The notes: generated by a model from the letters alone, not told the origin. Positions 1 to 11,047 are shown, counted from the stretch's first letter. The stretch: 64,000 bases of DNA from Chloranthus sessilifolius (GCA_021018995.1 CM037586.1:8530328-8594327), one strand, 5' to 3'. Made by a program: numbers and translations.

Positions 1-305
1 CGAATGGTAGGCCGTGAAACAGAGGCAACCACGTTGGGAGGAGTTCCCGTCCTCTAGGTGGGTGGTATCAAAGCTGATGTGCAGAAAGGGTTGGCTTCGT
101 TGCACGCGATAGCGAAGCACCGCGTGGGTTGAAAGCGCGTCGAAGGACGCCCTCGCGACGATTGTTATTAGAAGTAGGCTGACCTAGCGAAGCGTGCGTT
201 AGGTGCCGCACGGGACTGAGGTTGCGGAACTGTGACCCCGTGACAGTGTGCTCTTCACAGGAAAAACGGGTGTGAATAACTCTTCACCGGGTTGTTTCAC
301 TTTCG
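1..305. other. GC-rich fragment with a primer-binding-site-like motif
   Basis: This stretch is clearly richer in G and C than the next 800 bases. It contains TGGTATCAAAGC at 63-74, which differs by one base from the complement of the 3' end of plant initiator tRNA-Met, the usual LTR-retrotransposon primer site. A leader of a truncated LTR element that begins left of the window is the likeliest reading. No LTR end, gag or protein similarity is visible, so this rests on the motif and the composition step alone. Confidence 0.3.
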
Positions 306-1103
306 TGTAAAAAACTTATTTTTAAGGCGTTCATAAAGGAAAATCTATTTGGAGAAAAACAGAAACTCAATATAAAGGAAAAATCATAGACCCCTTGATG
401 AACGAAGGAGAAACTAATAAGAAAACTGAAAAATATTATAGCTTTTCGTTTGAGAAAACTAATAAAAAATTAAGAATAAAAAAAATATTAGTTTATTATA
501 ACCTTTTTTATTACAAAAACCCTAAAAAAACCTTCAAAAATATAGTAGTACTCAATTGAACGTATCACAATCCACAAAAAAATAGCATTATATAGAAGGA
601 AATTGAAATAAGAGTAAATACTTGAAAATAATCCTGTGACGTTACTTCTTCGCTCAACTCTTGTCAAAACCTATGAAAGTGGTAAACCTCCTCAGTTTTT
701 TTAATTTTAATTTACTGCTCGTGGATGAACAACCATTGATCGAAATGGGTTTGTTCGTGGGAAAGATCATACCGCCATTATAAGAGAAGAATGATTATAG
801 CTAGAAAAAAAAAAAATATCCATTAAACCGCTAACATGCACTTAGCATTTAAAGAAATGACACGTGGTGGGGAGGTTTTGCTAACGTAAACTATTAACAT
901 GTATCAACTTTTTTTCCTAGGGGAATGAGTAGAAGCCAAACATAAGAATTTTGTCTTTTAGTAATAAGACCGATAAAAAATTATTCTTTTTTTTTAAATT
1001 TTTTTTATAGGTTATAGGTTATGGAAATTTGTCCTTTGCTTTCTCTTTTTATTGGTTATAGATATAGAGAGAAGACCAATATTCGTTTTTTTTTTTTTTT
1101 TTT
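306..1103. other. AT-rich intergenic stretch, no gene seen
   Basis: About 800 bases of AT-rich DNA with long A and T runs. Stops are dense in all frames and no domain, tandem repeat or transposon end was recognised. The T-run at about 1086-1103 lies directly before the open linker-RING segment of RING copy 1 and could be the end of an intron or simple decay. The N-terminal part that copy 2 has was not found here. Confidence 0.5.
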
Positions 1104-1619
1104 GATGGAGAGATCGCTAATAATCTAAGAAGCCTTTTACATCGTCAATCCCACCAGAAGTCTGTTCTTTCGAAATTGATTGAGCTTGGATGGGAAGCAA
1201 TAAGAAAAGGAGATATGTGTGTGCAGGACCGGCCTGGACCAAGACCCAAGAGGCGGCCGCCTTGGGCCCCAAATATTTAGGGGCCCCAAATCTTGAAAGT
1301 CTTTACTCTTTACCATCTAATTGTTTAATATAATTTTAAATGTATAAATGTATTAAAATGATCTCATTGTTTAGTTAGTTAAGTGACTAGTATTGTTTTA
1401 CTTTTTACCCAACAGGTTGTGGGTTCAATTCTTATCGGGTCCCATATTTACACTTTTTTTTTAAATGGGTCATGGATCAGGTCTCGGCCGGGTTGGTGAA
1501 GGTCATTGGTAGGGTCACTGGCCTCACTGGGCCAAGCCATCCATATATATTGACCTAGTAGATTCTCTAGCCCAATTTTTTACTGCACTAAATTTGTTTG
1601 ACCAAATCCTTTATATATA

Positions 1620-1967
1620 GGGTACCTCTAAAAGCGCCTGCGCGTTATCCGAAAGCGCCCATGTCCCAGATCCCTTGAAAATCATTGATTCCTTTGAATG
1701 AGATGATGGAGATCACTTGTCAAACTTATCCTTCACAAAATAGATCTTCAAGTCATGACCCACCAATCAGACGATCAATTTTTGTTTCATGTGTCACAAA
1801 TCCCCAAAAAATGGCCTTGAATCATATGGCACACATCACGCTCAGATGCACCTGAACTCAAGATCTATTGAGTGAAAGATATGAGTGAAAAATGATCTCC
1901 ATCATATGATTCGAAGGGTTCAATGGTTTTCAAGGGGTCTAGGATGTGGGCATGTTTAGAGGTACCC
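1620..1967. repeat. Foldback MITE unit inside hAT copy A
   Basis: Starts GGGTACCTCTAAA and ends TTTAGAGGTACCC. The arms continue inward as near-complementary sequence: CCCTTGAAAATCATTGATTC on the left, and ATGGTTTTCAAGGGG on the right after ATGATCTCCATCAT. The same foldback family recurs at 1968-2338, 11168-11606 and, with different outer ends, 5706-12530 and 10671-11047. Confidence 0.65.
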
Positions 1968-2338
1968 TCATATCTTCGAAAGAGCCCATGTCTCAGATCC
2001 CTTGAAAACCATTGATTCCTTCGAATAAGATGATGGAGATCACTTTTCAAACATATATTTTACAAAATAGATCTACAGGTCATGACCCACCTATCAAACG
2101 GTCAAATTTTATTCCATGTGTCACAAATCCCCAAAAAATAGCCTTGAATCATATGGCACACATCACACTCAAATGTGATTTTGTGGCCATTTTTTTGGGA
2201 TCCATGACACATGGAATCACAAATCGACTTATTGATAGGTGCACCATGAACTCAAGATCTATTGAGTGAAAGATATGGGTGAAAAATGATCTCCATCATA
2301 TGATTCGAAGGATTTAATGATTTTCAAGGTGTCTAGCG
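1968..2338. repeat. Second foldback MITE unit, adjacent to the first
   Basis: Directly abuts the 1620-1967 unit and has the same arms: CTTGAAAACCATTGATTCC on the left, and its approximate complement ending TTTCAAGG at about 2330. The outermost GGTACC termini are missing, so it is either truncated or a tandem partial duplicate of its neighbour. Confidence 0.55.
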
Positions 2339-2999
2339 ATTTCATACTTGTTACAGTTCCATTTTTTGCAAATGATTTGTCAATTTTGATCTATTCAACT
2401 AGACTTATCCAATGAACCTAGTTTTGGAATTTTTTAAGACTGTTAATGTGCTAAAAAATGACAGTGAAAGATTCAATGGCAGTTAGAGTAATAAAAAATC
2501 TTAAAATGTTATTGGTTGGGTTACGAGATCCGTCGAGGACATTTTACTATATAGCTTTTCTCTTTTTGAGTTGCATTTTTTTTAATATAGACTTTCGTTA
2601 ATTTGTTAGTTACATTTTCAAATTATAAACAATAGATAAAATATGAAGATATTTATAATGTAAATGCAATGAGTTCTGTTTTATTTGTCAGAAAAAAAAA
2701 AAATTATGACATTTTTTTTTAAAAGATTAATATGAAAGAGGGCCCATTTAAGAACTCGCCTTGGGCCCCCAAAATGTTGGGGCCGGCCCTGTGTGTGTGG
2801 GTTGCAGGAAGAATTTAATAAGGAAATAAAAGTAATATACGAATGCCTTGTGATCATATCTTTCATGGAGACTGCATAGTTATCTGGCTGAAGCAATCAA
2901 GCAAAGCTGTCTATGCCCGATTTGCCGATACGCGATGGCGTCGTAAAAGGGTATACTAGTAAACGGGCTTTTATGTTTCTTAATTTGTACGCTTGGGTG

Positions 3000-3432
3000 T
3001 ACTAGTAAAAGAGCACGTGGGATGCACACGTTCATCCCATAAGTGAAAATAATAATAATTATAATATTTTATTATGATTAAAATTTGGCTCCCTATGTTC
3101 GTGCCTACCACTTTATCGGTGGGCGCCTATGTTAAAACCCGATGATCGCTTTAAATCAAACAATCTTGGTCATTTTCCATTCCGTTCTTTGACTTGAGTG
3201 TGATTTTAGCTAAGGCCAGTTTTGGGATACATGCAACATGGAATAAAAAACTTGATCGTCTGATGAAATTTCCATCATCTTAAGATCGAACTTTATTTTT
3301 ACCTAATAATGACGGTGGGTAAAATTCCTAATAATGACTCAAAAGTCTCAAGATAGATGATTTTTACCCTTATTTGCATCTAACAAATCATTTAAAGCAT
3401 ATATGCTAAAGACCATTTGTTACTTTAGATAA
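3000..3432 (-). repeat. Dispersed repeat, inverted relative to 58742-59228
   Basis: Read on the minus strand this segment matches 58742-59228 over about 430 bases. Shared blocks include CGCCCACCG.TAAAGTGGTAGGCA, a TTTTTTATTCCATGT-like block and AAATGATTTGTTAG. The outer end at 3000-3045 is ACTAGT followed by a short hairpin-forming GCACGTGGGATGCACACG. The two copies lie just 3' of RING copies 1 and 2 but in opposite orientation, so they look like separate insertions of one small element rather than part of the gene duplication. No coding capacity. Confidence 0.7.
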
Positions 3433-3815
3433 GAAAATGAAGATTTTTTTAGGCATACCATCAATTTTTATTTCATATATCACACATATTAAAAAGAGAG
3501 GCCACTTTTGGAATATGAAACTTTCACTGTCTAATAACATGCACATAATCTCAAGATCCAACTTTAATTTTATTTAATAATGAAAGTTGATTAAGCATCT
3601 AAAAATGACTCAAAGTCTCAAGATATAAGATTTTACCTTTATTTGCACTTACCAAATCATTGAAAGCACTTTCACCGTCTAATGGCATGCACATAATCTC
3701 AAGAATCAACTTCAATTTTATTTAATAATAAAATTTGATTAAGTATCTAATAATGACTCAACGTCTTAAGATAAATACCTTTATTTGCGCCTATCAAATC
3801 ATTGAAAGCACTTAG
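3285..3815. repeat. Three degenerate units of about 110-120 bp
   Basis: Three related units begin near 3285, 3550 and 3703. Each runs from an AACTTTAATTTTA-like start through a CTAATAATGACTCAA-like core to TTATTTGC...CAAATCATTGAAAGC. The first overlaps the 3000-3432 repeat, so that element appears to have been partly duplicated or reinserted here. No frame of any length is open. Confidence 0.6.
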
Positions 3816-4589
3816 CTTTAGATGAGAAAATGAAGACCCCCGTCTTCCACACAATTGATCATGCCATCATGGGCATACCATCAATTTTTGTTTCATATGA
3901 GTATATGACACACATCTCAAAACGAGACCTAAAAACTATGGTTCAACGTGATGGCTGCAACATGATTTTTGGTCACATTTTTAGAATGTGCATTGTATAA
4001 AACAGAAATTGACCATTTGATGGTAAATCTATGATCTCAAGAAACGTTACGTAGAATATTAAGGCGATGAGGCGAAAAATAATTTATTTCATCTGATTCA
4101 AAATAGTCAATAGTTTTTACTAGTGATCTCAAGATCTGATAATTGGAAGATTGAGATGAAAAAACAATCCATGTCGTCTCATTCAAAGCAACGCCTTGGA
4201 GGAGAGGGTGAAAATACATTTGCACAAAATTTTTGGGAATGTCAAATTCTCAAATATGTCAAATTTTTTAGTGTTAAGGACCGGGATCATATGCTTTTTA
4301 GATCACTTTTCGATATGTGTACCATGTAAAATATATTTTTTATCGCTCTTTGGGATGTTGCCGCATATTCCGAAAGTAAACATGATCATGATGCACATGA
4401 AACTTTTAGATCACTTTTCTCGAGATGTGTAACATGTGAAATTTGATGGTAACGATAATTTTGAGTTAGAAAATAAAGGCATCATATCATAAACATTTGT
4501 CCAAGAGAATATCATGAGAAGGTACATTGCCGTTTTAGGTTGAAGAGATGAATTAGGAGAGCAATGGCGCGGTCGACCACGCCGGCGAG
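3816..4589. other. Decayed foldback-repeat DNA, no gene
   Basis: Contains pieces of foldback arms, such as ATCTCAAGATCTGATAATTGG and the ATGGAT/ATCCAT-type spacer CATCAATTTTTGTTTCATAT, repeated at 3464 and 3887. Open frames are short, overlap repeat arms on both strands and look like chance. I see no protein domain or RNA gene. Confidence 0.5.
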
Positions 4590-4970
4590 TTAGGCCCGAG
4601 CAGTACTGTTACCCCACCTCACTGTTGTGTGATCTCGACTGTCAACTGCAGACATGTCTTCAATGGACCAGATACACAGTTGAAATCGGTGACCATTATT
4701 TGATGGTCTAGATATAGGTTTTGCCCACATTTGTAGGCAGCCCAGATTGGACGGCTGCTAGCTGGTTTACCCATCTTCTTATTTGTGTATTAAGTACACC
4801 ATATATATACAAGCCCCTTTTATTCTTCCCCAACAAACGATTTCTCACTCGGTTTGCAACTATCAAATGAGATTGTACCATCTAACTTTACCAAACTTCA
4901 GTGCTCTAATCCTCAATCCAGACCACGTACCAAATTGATTGCCATAAAACTATAGTATCATAAAATGAGG
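4590..4970 (+). repeat. Upstream module U1 of the RING-gene family
   Basis: Aligns by eye with 50972-51256 plus 56936-57147 (U2) and with 60838-61520 (U3). Shared blocks are CACTGTTG.GTGATCT, ATGGACCA.ATACACAGTTGAA, CAGCCCAGATTGGA..GCTGCTAGCTGG and CTTCAGTGCTCTAATC.TCAATC. U2 lies just upstream of RING copy 2 and U3 just upstream of its promoter relic, so U1 probably marks the upstream region of a further gene copy whose body was lost. Confidence 0.7.
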
Positions 4971-4974
4971 CCGG

Positions 4975-5350
4975 TGCTACTTCCACACCAATTTATGTTA
5001 CAGCCACGTCACAAAGGAAATATCTGTTAGACTGCTTTAAAGAGCTTGTTTTTTGTTACAATCTTCGACAAAAATAATCTTGATATCATAGGACTATTAT
5101 CAGACGGGCAGATATTGATTCCACGTGACACACATGAACACATCATAGTGTACCATCAAGCGTGTTAACATTCATAGTGTGCCAAATGGAATCAACATAT
5201 GACTGTCTGATAGTATGCCCATAATATCAAGATCATTTATGTGAAAGATTGGAATGAAAAACGATCTCCATCATCTGATTTAATGCGGTCATTGGAATTT
5301 TCCTTTGTTTCTGTGAGGTGGCTGTAACATAAAGTGAAGTGGTAGTAGCA
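4975..5350. repeat. 376-bp foldback MITE
   Basis: The left end, TGCTACTTCCACACCAATTT, and the right end, read inverted as TGCTACTACCACTTCACTTT, form arms of about 45 bases that continue through ATGTTACAGCCAC.TCAC. The interior carries a second, inner foldback with GATTCCACGTGACACACATG and its approximate complement. No frame is open. I could not fix a target duplication with confidence. Confidence 0.75.
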
Positions 5351-5705
5351 AACGATAATAAGTAACAAACAAAGGTACCCTTATTTGCACCCGTCATACT
5401 GCAATCACACCAATTAGTAAAAATATCGAGTAATTTAGGCTTTAGTTAATAGTCACGCCCCTTAAATTGGCATACACTTCTTGACGATCCACACTCCAGT
5501 CTTTCCATGGTGTGTTGAACTAGAACCCAGTCGGTGGACGACAACCAAGACTGTTGTATAGCTATCGGACCGATCAACTTTAGAATTGTTCGGTGCATCC
5601 CCACCGAGAGGTCTCAGGATATACAAGAAAATAGAATCGTCCTGATATAATATTTTAATTCGTGATGGTTGACAACAACCTAGACTGTTATTTGTTATTA
5701 CTAAA
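5351..5705. other. Unassigned 355 bases
   Basis: No long frame, no clear repeat and no transposon end seen. GTCGGTGGACGACAACCAAGAC near 5530 is echoed at about 5666 (GTTGACAACAACCTAGACTG), a weak internal repetition. Treated as intergenic. Confidence 0.4.
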
Positions 5706-6094
5706 CACCGTTGACTTCCTTGAATCAGATGATGGAGATCGTTTTTTGTCCCAATCTTTCATTTAATAGATCTTGAGATCATGACCCACATACCTATCAG
5801 ATGGTCGTCAGATGTTGATTCCATGTGGAACGCATCCCCATAACTGACCTGAGAACTTTTTCCATGGAGCCATGATCAGAACCGGCCCTAGGTCAAGACC
5901 CAAGAGGCGGCCGCCTCGGGCCCCCATATTTTTGGGGCTCCCAAATCTTATAATTCCTTACCATTTAGTTGATTAATATAATTTTTACTTTACATAAGCA
6001 TTAATTTATGCTAATGATTTATACGCTTATGTGGCTAGTCTTTTTTTATTTATAATAAAGAAACTTTATTAATCCTGATTGTTGTACAAAGCAA

Positions 6095-6472
6095 TCACAG
6101 AAAGAGGTGGCGGGATACAACCCAACCACACTTAGCCATGAGATCAACAGCAACATTCGCCGATCTAGGAATATAAAAATAGCTACAATTGAGAAAAAAT
6201 AGCGACAATTGAAAAAATTTAACCATCAGAGAAACACCTTCGAGGAAGACATTAGACCAACCCATTGTGAGTTCTACCTGTAACCCCTTAAACAATGCCA
6301 TCACTTCACAAAGGTGTGCATTTAAAATCCCATCAATCGAACAAGCTACCGAAGCCAAAAAATTTCCCTCGCCACCTCTCGTGACCACACCTATCCCAGC
6401 TTTTTTGGTGGATGCGACCCAAGCACCATCAACATTCAGTTTTATAAAGCGCCAGGCATAGGAGTTCTCCAC
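6095..6472 (-). pseudogene. LINE RNase H domain
   Basis: Translates as FIKLNVDGAWVASTKKAGIG near the start, the first catalytic Asp strand of the plant RVT_3 RNase H fold. It continues with CEVMALFKGLQ (second acidic residue, Glu) and IPRSANVAVDLMAK, where family members usually carry NxxAD near the last Asp; here the D is displaced. It is the last domain of the LINE polyprotein before the tail. The frame is open for 125 residues, but the parent ORF upstream is broken. Confidence 0.75.
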
Positions 6473-6545
6473 TGCTCATCCTCCTATGAAATATTTGTAA
6501 CTGGTGCTTCCTTTTTTTGTGCTTCCTGATACTCAAAAGAGAACT

Positions 6546-7133
6546 TCAACCAAAACATGCAACATCAATTGGGTTTTTGACTTTTTCACCAAATATTATA
6601 TTTTTATGGTTTTCCCAAATGGCCCAAGCAATAGTAAGAAGGATCTCCAGAAAATTTGCTCCTATGTTATAAATGCAACACAAGAGCCACTCCTTGAAGC
6701 TACAATTTGTGTGGAAGGAAGATTTAGTCCCCAAGGTGCTACCCATCCAAACTTGAGTGACAAAAACACAATCCTTCAATGCGTGACAAACTGATTCTTC
6801 TTCCGCACCACAACCTTCACAACTCAGCTCTATTGAAGCCATCTTTTTGTGGAGATTCTTTCTTACAGGTTGAATATTATGAACCGCTCTCCATGCAAAG
6901 GATTTAATTTTATTGGGCAGATTAGAAGACCAAATCATCGTCCAAGTCGGATCATTACCAAGAGTCGACGTAGTGCAACCTCCCTGCTGAAGCTTTAGAT
7001 CAGATTTCAATGTTAAATGGTATGCACTCTTGACCGAGAACTGACCTTTTTTACCAAACGCCCAAGCAATTGTGCCATCACACGGCCCATTCGAAAGAGG
7101 TATTTTTTGAATCTCCGCGACATCTTCTTTCAT
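6546..7133 (-). pseudogene. LINE zinc-binding region after the RT (zf-RVT type)
   Basis: The 195-residue frame holds KKGQFSVKSAYHLTL, then WTMIWSSNLPNKIKSFAWR, then CEGCGAEEESVCHALKDC, the Cys/His pattern of the zf-RVT domain found after plant L1 reverse transcriptases. AIWENHKNIIF matches the link to the RNase H domain. It follows the RT-carrying frames and precedes RNase H, so the order is normal. Neighbouring pieces at 7130-7413 are in other frames. Confidence 0.75.
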
Positions 7134-7485
7134 AAAAAGATCATTAAGAATTTGAACAATCCAGCGCCTGGGATTTGATTATTAAAGATCATTAAGCGCC
7201 TGGGAGTTGAGGAGATCAATTTCGCAACCATCTCAGCTCCCCCAACCACTTTAGGAGATATGACCTTAAACATCTCTTTCCTTGAGATCCATCTACTATC
7301 CCAAATAATAATTTTTTCACCGTTCTCCACAAAATGTCTTTCTTAAGCATAGATCGCCCTTCTAACAAGCTCCTCCATTTGTAAGAAGCGTTGTACCCCT
7401 TCTTCGCCCCCAAAAAGTTCGCCTTCGGGAATTATTTAGATTTGAGCACTCAAGTCACCAGAGAATTAAGATTGGTCATAATTCT

Positions 7486-8684
7486 CTAGTATTGTTTCAC
7501 AAGCATAGCAATGTTGAAATGGGACAAACTTCTAGACCTCATCCCTCCATTTTTGGGTTTACATAACTCAATCCACTGGATCCAATGGATTTTCCTTGCT
7601 TCTGAGCAACTCCCCAACCAAAATTTTGATATTTGAGAATTGAGATCCTCCAGAAAAGCCTTTGGTAGTTTAAAACATGTCATTGCATAAGTTGGGATCG
7701 ATTGGGCCACCGCCTTAATGAGGATTTGTTTACCGGCTTTAGACAATAACTTTTCCTTCCAACCTTGAATTCGCTTCCACATGTGTCTTCAACTCTTCAA
7801 ACCATCCCTTTTTAGATCTCCCAAATATCATAGGAAGACCAAGATATTTCTCATGATTTTTATTTTATTTTTATACGAATATTTCTCATGATTCTGATTT
7901 CCATTAATGTGCAATATCCCCCGAAGCTTGTCTTTATACGGTTCTGCCACATTTCGACTGAAATATATAGAAGATTTATGAAGGTTTACCCTCTAACCAG
8001 AAGCATGCTCATAAGCGCGTAAGATATCCATAAAAACTGTGCATTCTTGTTTATGAGCTTTAAGAAAGAGAAGATTGTCATCAGCAAAAAATTAATGAGA
8101 CACGCTAGGTAGGCGCATCTCTAACAACTTTGATTCCCGACAGTTTACCATTACGAATGGCCCCACAAATAAGGGAGGAAAAGACCTCAGCGCAGAGGAT
8201 GAATAAATATAGAAACGAGGGGTCCCCTTGTCTAATTCCACGACCAGGTTTGATAAAGCCTAACACACACCCATTAAGAAGGAAGGAGAATGAAACCGAG
8301 GTAACACAACACATAATAAGCTGATACCCATCTATCACTGAAACCCATTTTACGCATGGCCATTTCCAAAAACTGTCATTCTACTCGATCATAGGCCTTG
8401 GCCATATCAAGTTTAAGAGAACAAAAACCATTTTTCCCATATCTTTTATTATTAAGAAAGTGGCTAATCTCAAAGGCTAGTAAAATATTATCCGAAATCA
8501 ACCTACCCGGAACAAAGGCACTTTGTGATTTAGATGCAATACTTGGGAGAACAACCTTAAGTCTATTGGCCAAAACCTTTACTATGAGTTTATAGGTAAC
8601 ATTACAAAGACTGATCGAGCGATAATCAGAGACAGAAGATGGTTGTTGGACTTTAGGAATCAACACAATATTTGTGTGGTTCAA
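7486..8684 (-). pseudogene. LINE reverse transcriptase, broken frames
   Basis: Three pieces in order on the minus strand. At 8684-8376: NIVLIPKV, then YRSISLCNVTYKLIVKVLANRL, SAFVPGRLISDNILLA and LKLDMAKAYDRVE (RT motifs with the first catalytic Asp). At 8338-8105: GFIKPGRGIRQGDP and YLFILCAEVFS. Near 8090: FFADDNLLFLK, the catalytic FADD box, beyond a stop. At 7782-7486: GWKEKLLSKAGKQILIKAV, the thumb side. Stops and shifts separate all of them, so no active enzyme is encoded. Confidence 0.85.
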
Positions 8685-9447
8685 GACAACAATGGTTGCA
8701 TTATGATTAAGTACAGATAAGACAGAATTTGTAACCGAATTCCCAACAATATGCCAAAACTTTTAGAAGAATACAGGAGGCATACCATCTGGACTAGAGC
8801 TTTTAGCGGCTGCATTTGATTGAGTGCTTTAATAACTTCCTGTGCCGTTAACTCTTTTGTTAAAAAAGAATTTTAAGCTTCCGTCACCTTAGATTCAATC
8901 GCCTCCAAAACTTCTAGGAATTGACTTGGATTAGATGAAGTAAATAGATTTTCATAGTGGCTACAAATCGTATTTTCAATCTTCTACTATTTTGTGACCC
9001 ACAAACCAACCGAATTCTTTATATTGATAATTCAAATTTTCTTGGGTCGATTAGATGCTCTGGTATGGAAGAATTTGGTGTTATGATCACCGCCCTTCAG
9101 CCATAAGTCTCTCGATCTTTAGTGCCACATATCTTCCTCTCGCTTTAACAATTCATCGATCTCTTTCTTCAGATTTCTTTCTATACATTCCCAATCCGAA
9201 ACATTCCCATATTCCCGAAGGCGCTGGAGTTTTTTGCTTTTATCCTTAATCATATTCTGAACATGCCCAAACGACCTCTTATTCCATAAATTCCATGTCT
9301 CCGAAGTGAGATATTTTTTATGGATCTCCTGTGTAGGAACAGAATCCGTTGTACAATACCAGCTTCACTAATCACCTTCTGACATTCGGTTGACCGCATC
9401 CACATTGATTCGAATTGGAAATGTTCCACCCCAACAAAACGAGCACA

Positions 9448-9840
9448 CTAATTCAAATGAGTATAAATGACAATAGGGTAATGATCGGATCCTGATGCAA
9501 CCTCATTTTTAACCAAGAAATTCGGAAATAGAGAAATCCATTGATTCAATGCCACAGCCCGATCGAGTCTTTCTAGAACGCTTTTCTCCCCATCCCTTCC
9601 ATTCCACCATGTGCATTTGTGTCCCATGAATCCCAAATCCCGAAGACCACAGTGATCAGTGCTTCCTGGAAATTAGATATTTGTGATGGGTTCCTAATAG
9701 CCCACCCTTTCTTTTCATGTTGATGCAGAATTTCATTAAAATCGCCACCCTTTCTTTTCATGTTGATCATCGGATATGCCATTGGTGTCATTCTTCTTGG
9801 AATCACAATCTCGCTCTGCATGTCCAATTCGCCCACAATT
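9448..9840 (-). pseudogene. LINE endonuclease, C-terminal part only
   Basis: GGDFNEILHQHEKKGW is the catalytic GDFN strand of the exonuclease-endonuclease-phosphatase fold. NEVASGSDHYPIV is the terminal SDH motif that ends this domain in L1 elements, with LERLDRAVA between. The first hundred or so residues of the normal endonuclease are missing. The ORF1 zinc knuckle follows within 100 bases on the 5' side, so a deletion removed the ORF1-ORF2 junction. Confidence 0.75.
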
Positions 9841-10466
9841 ATAGCAAATGATGGTAATTCTCATAGATAAACTTGACCCATTGATCTTTCCCATTGACTT
9901 CCAGAAGGATTCCTCTTGGTATTGGTTTGCGGAAATCGATAACAGTACAAATCCGCAGAAATTTGCCCCAACCAGTGTCATCTTTACAAGCATCAACTTG
10001 CTCAATTGTTCCTATGTGATTGCCAAGTCTCTCCCCCATAGTTCTTATCATCGCTGCCAAAGGAAGCCCTACAATACGAATCCAGAAAGGTGACATATTG
10101 AACAACAGTTGATATGTTGTTGCTTCAACCCTATAACTCAGAAGCAGTATTGAGTTGGTAATCGAAACTCCAAGGGCTTTGTCTGATGATCCTATCAACA
10201 TGTAGTCTCTCTGAGAATTGGATTAGGAAAATGTTCTCCTCCAATTCAGTAACCAGTAGATTATCTTGCCCTTTCCATATGACTTTAATGGTATCCTTAA
10301 AGGCATCTGTGTTTACTCTCCGTGTAGAGATAATTTTGCCGATAAAACAATTATCAGTTCGATTCTTGAAAGTCTCCGATTCTACCACAATCTCTCTTGC
10401 TTTATCTGTTTCAGTTAACACGAGTTTTCGATTCATAGCCTCAACAACAATATCCATTGGCATCAA
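9736..10466 (-). pseudogene. LINE ORF1, DUF4283-like with CCHC knuckle
   Basis: Starts at 10466 with MMPMDIVVEAMNR. The body matches the pattern of plant L1 ORF1 proteins (DUF4283-like): DNCFIGKIISTRRVNTDAFK, then IWKGQ and RIIRQSPWSFD. It shifts frame near 10150 and resumes with FWIRIVGLPLAAM, then EVNGKDQWVKFIYE. It ends in CYNCGRIGHAERDC, a perfect C-x2-C-x4-H-x4-C knuckle, in a third frame. Such proteins bind LINE RNA. Two shifts make it a pseudogene. Confidence 0.8.
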
Positions 10467-10670
10467 AGTGAAAATGAGATAATCCTCTCAGGATCCAAAA
10501 GAGAAGAAAATTCACAAAGAAACTCTTACAAAGAAGAGACAAAACTCTCACTGCTGAATAAACCCACCCTTTACGTGGCTAGTCTTGGTTTGCTTTTGAC
10601 CCAAGAGGTTATGGGTTCAACTCTTCCCAAGTCTCATATTTACATTTTTTATTAGAGTACCATTAAATCC

Positions 10671-11047
10671 ACCCAACAAATCTTTGAGTTCACCCATGCC
10701 GAAACACATTGACTTGGTATAATCAGATGATGGAGATCGTTTATCCTCTCAATCTTTCACACAATGGATCTTGAGATCATGGGCCTACCATTAGACGGTC
10801 AATGTTTTATTTCTCGTGGCACACATCTCATACAAGTGACCTTAACTTCACGTGCATGCTAAAAATTGATTTTAAGGTCACTTTTTTGGGTGTGTACCTC
10901 ATGAAATAAAAAATCGACTGTCTAATGGTACGAACATGTTCTCAAGATCCATCGTATGAAAAATTGGGACGATAATCAAACTCCATCGTCCAATTCAATA
11001 TAATCAACGTGTTTGATTGTGGGTGAACTCAGAGATTTGGTGGGTAC
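10671..11047. repeat. Foldback MITE in hAT copy B
   Basis: The left arm starts ACCCAACAAATCTTTGAGTT, then CACATTGACTTGGTATAATC. The right arm, inverted, gives CCCACCAAATCTCTGAGTTC, then CACGTTGATTATATTGAATT. The arms are near-complementary over about 120 bases with inner blocks around ATCTTGAGATCATG. It is the same foldback family as 5706-12530 and is absent from hAT copy A at the matching place, so it entered copy B later. Confidence 0.7.

Larger units (their letters stand above)
1224..2791. mobile_element. Non-autonomous hAT element, copy A
   Basis: A 1568-bp element starting CAGGACCGGCC and ending GGCCGGCCCTG, so the terminal 11 bases are inverted with one mismatch. Both ends are followed inward by GGGCCCC-rich subterminal sequence. 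It is flanked by a perfect 8-bp duplication, TGTGTGTG, at 1216-1223 and 2792-2799, as expected of the hAT superfamily. No transposase frame is present. Outer portions align with copy B, including the segments near 1375-1450 and 10570-10640, and near 2350-2700 and 12050-12400. It holds two foldback MITE units. It interrupts a RING-H2 gene copy. Confidence 0.88.
1104..2946 (+). pseudogene. RING-H2 zinc-finger protein, copy 1 (C-terminal part only, split by a hAT element)
   Basis: Remnant of a RING-H2 protein of the E3 ubiquitin ligase type, which binds two zinc ions and recruits an E2 enzyme. Frame 1104-1223 is open for 40 codons and gives a linker with GWEAIRKGDMCV, where the C is zinc ligand 1. 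After the hAT insertion the frame resumes at 2800 with GCRKNL (ligand 2). A second frame gives RMPCDHIFHGDCIVIWL (ligands C3, H4, H5, C6 and the usual WL). A third gives CLCPICRYAMAS, ending at TAA 2944-2946 (ligands 7 and 8). So all eight ligands are still encoded, but in three frames. The 3' flank aligns with that of copy 2 near 58230-58440. No N-terminal domain is seen, so the copy is truncated and dead. The family call rests on the C3/H2/C3 spacing; any biological role is inference. Confidence 0.75.
6043..10570 (-). mobile_element. L1-type LINE, nearly full length but decayed
   Basis: A non-LTR retrotransposon on the minus strand. The target duplication is TTATGTGGCTAGTCTT (6027-6042) against TTACGTGGCTAGTCTT (10571-10586), 15 of 16 bases equal. 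The A-rich tail reads CTTTATTATAAATAAAAA at the low-coordinate end. Order on the minus strand: nucleic-acid-binding ORF1 with a CCHC knuckle, part of an endonuclease, reverse transcriptase, zinc-finger region, and RNase H. An RNase H after the RT is a known trait of many plant L1 elements. All domains carry stops and shifts. Confidence 0.88.

Noticed and set aside
63..74. Complete LTR retrotransposon at the left edge
   Set aside because: Only a primer-site-like motif is visible; there is no LTR end or gag, so it is listed as a fragment only.
6267..6794. Plus-strand frames across the LINE
   Set aside because: Antisense of the RNase H and zinc regions, which have clear motifs on the minus strand.
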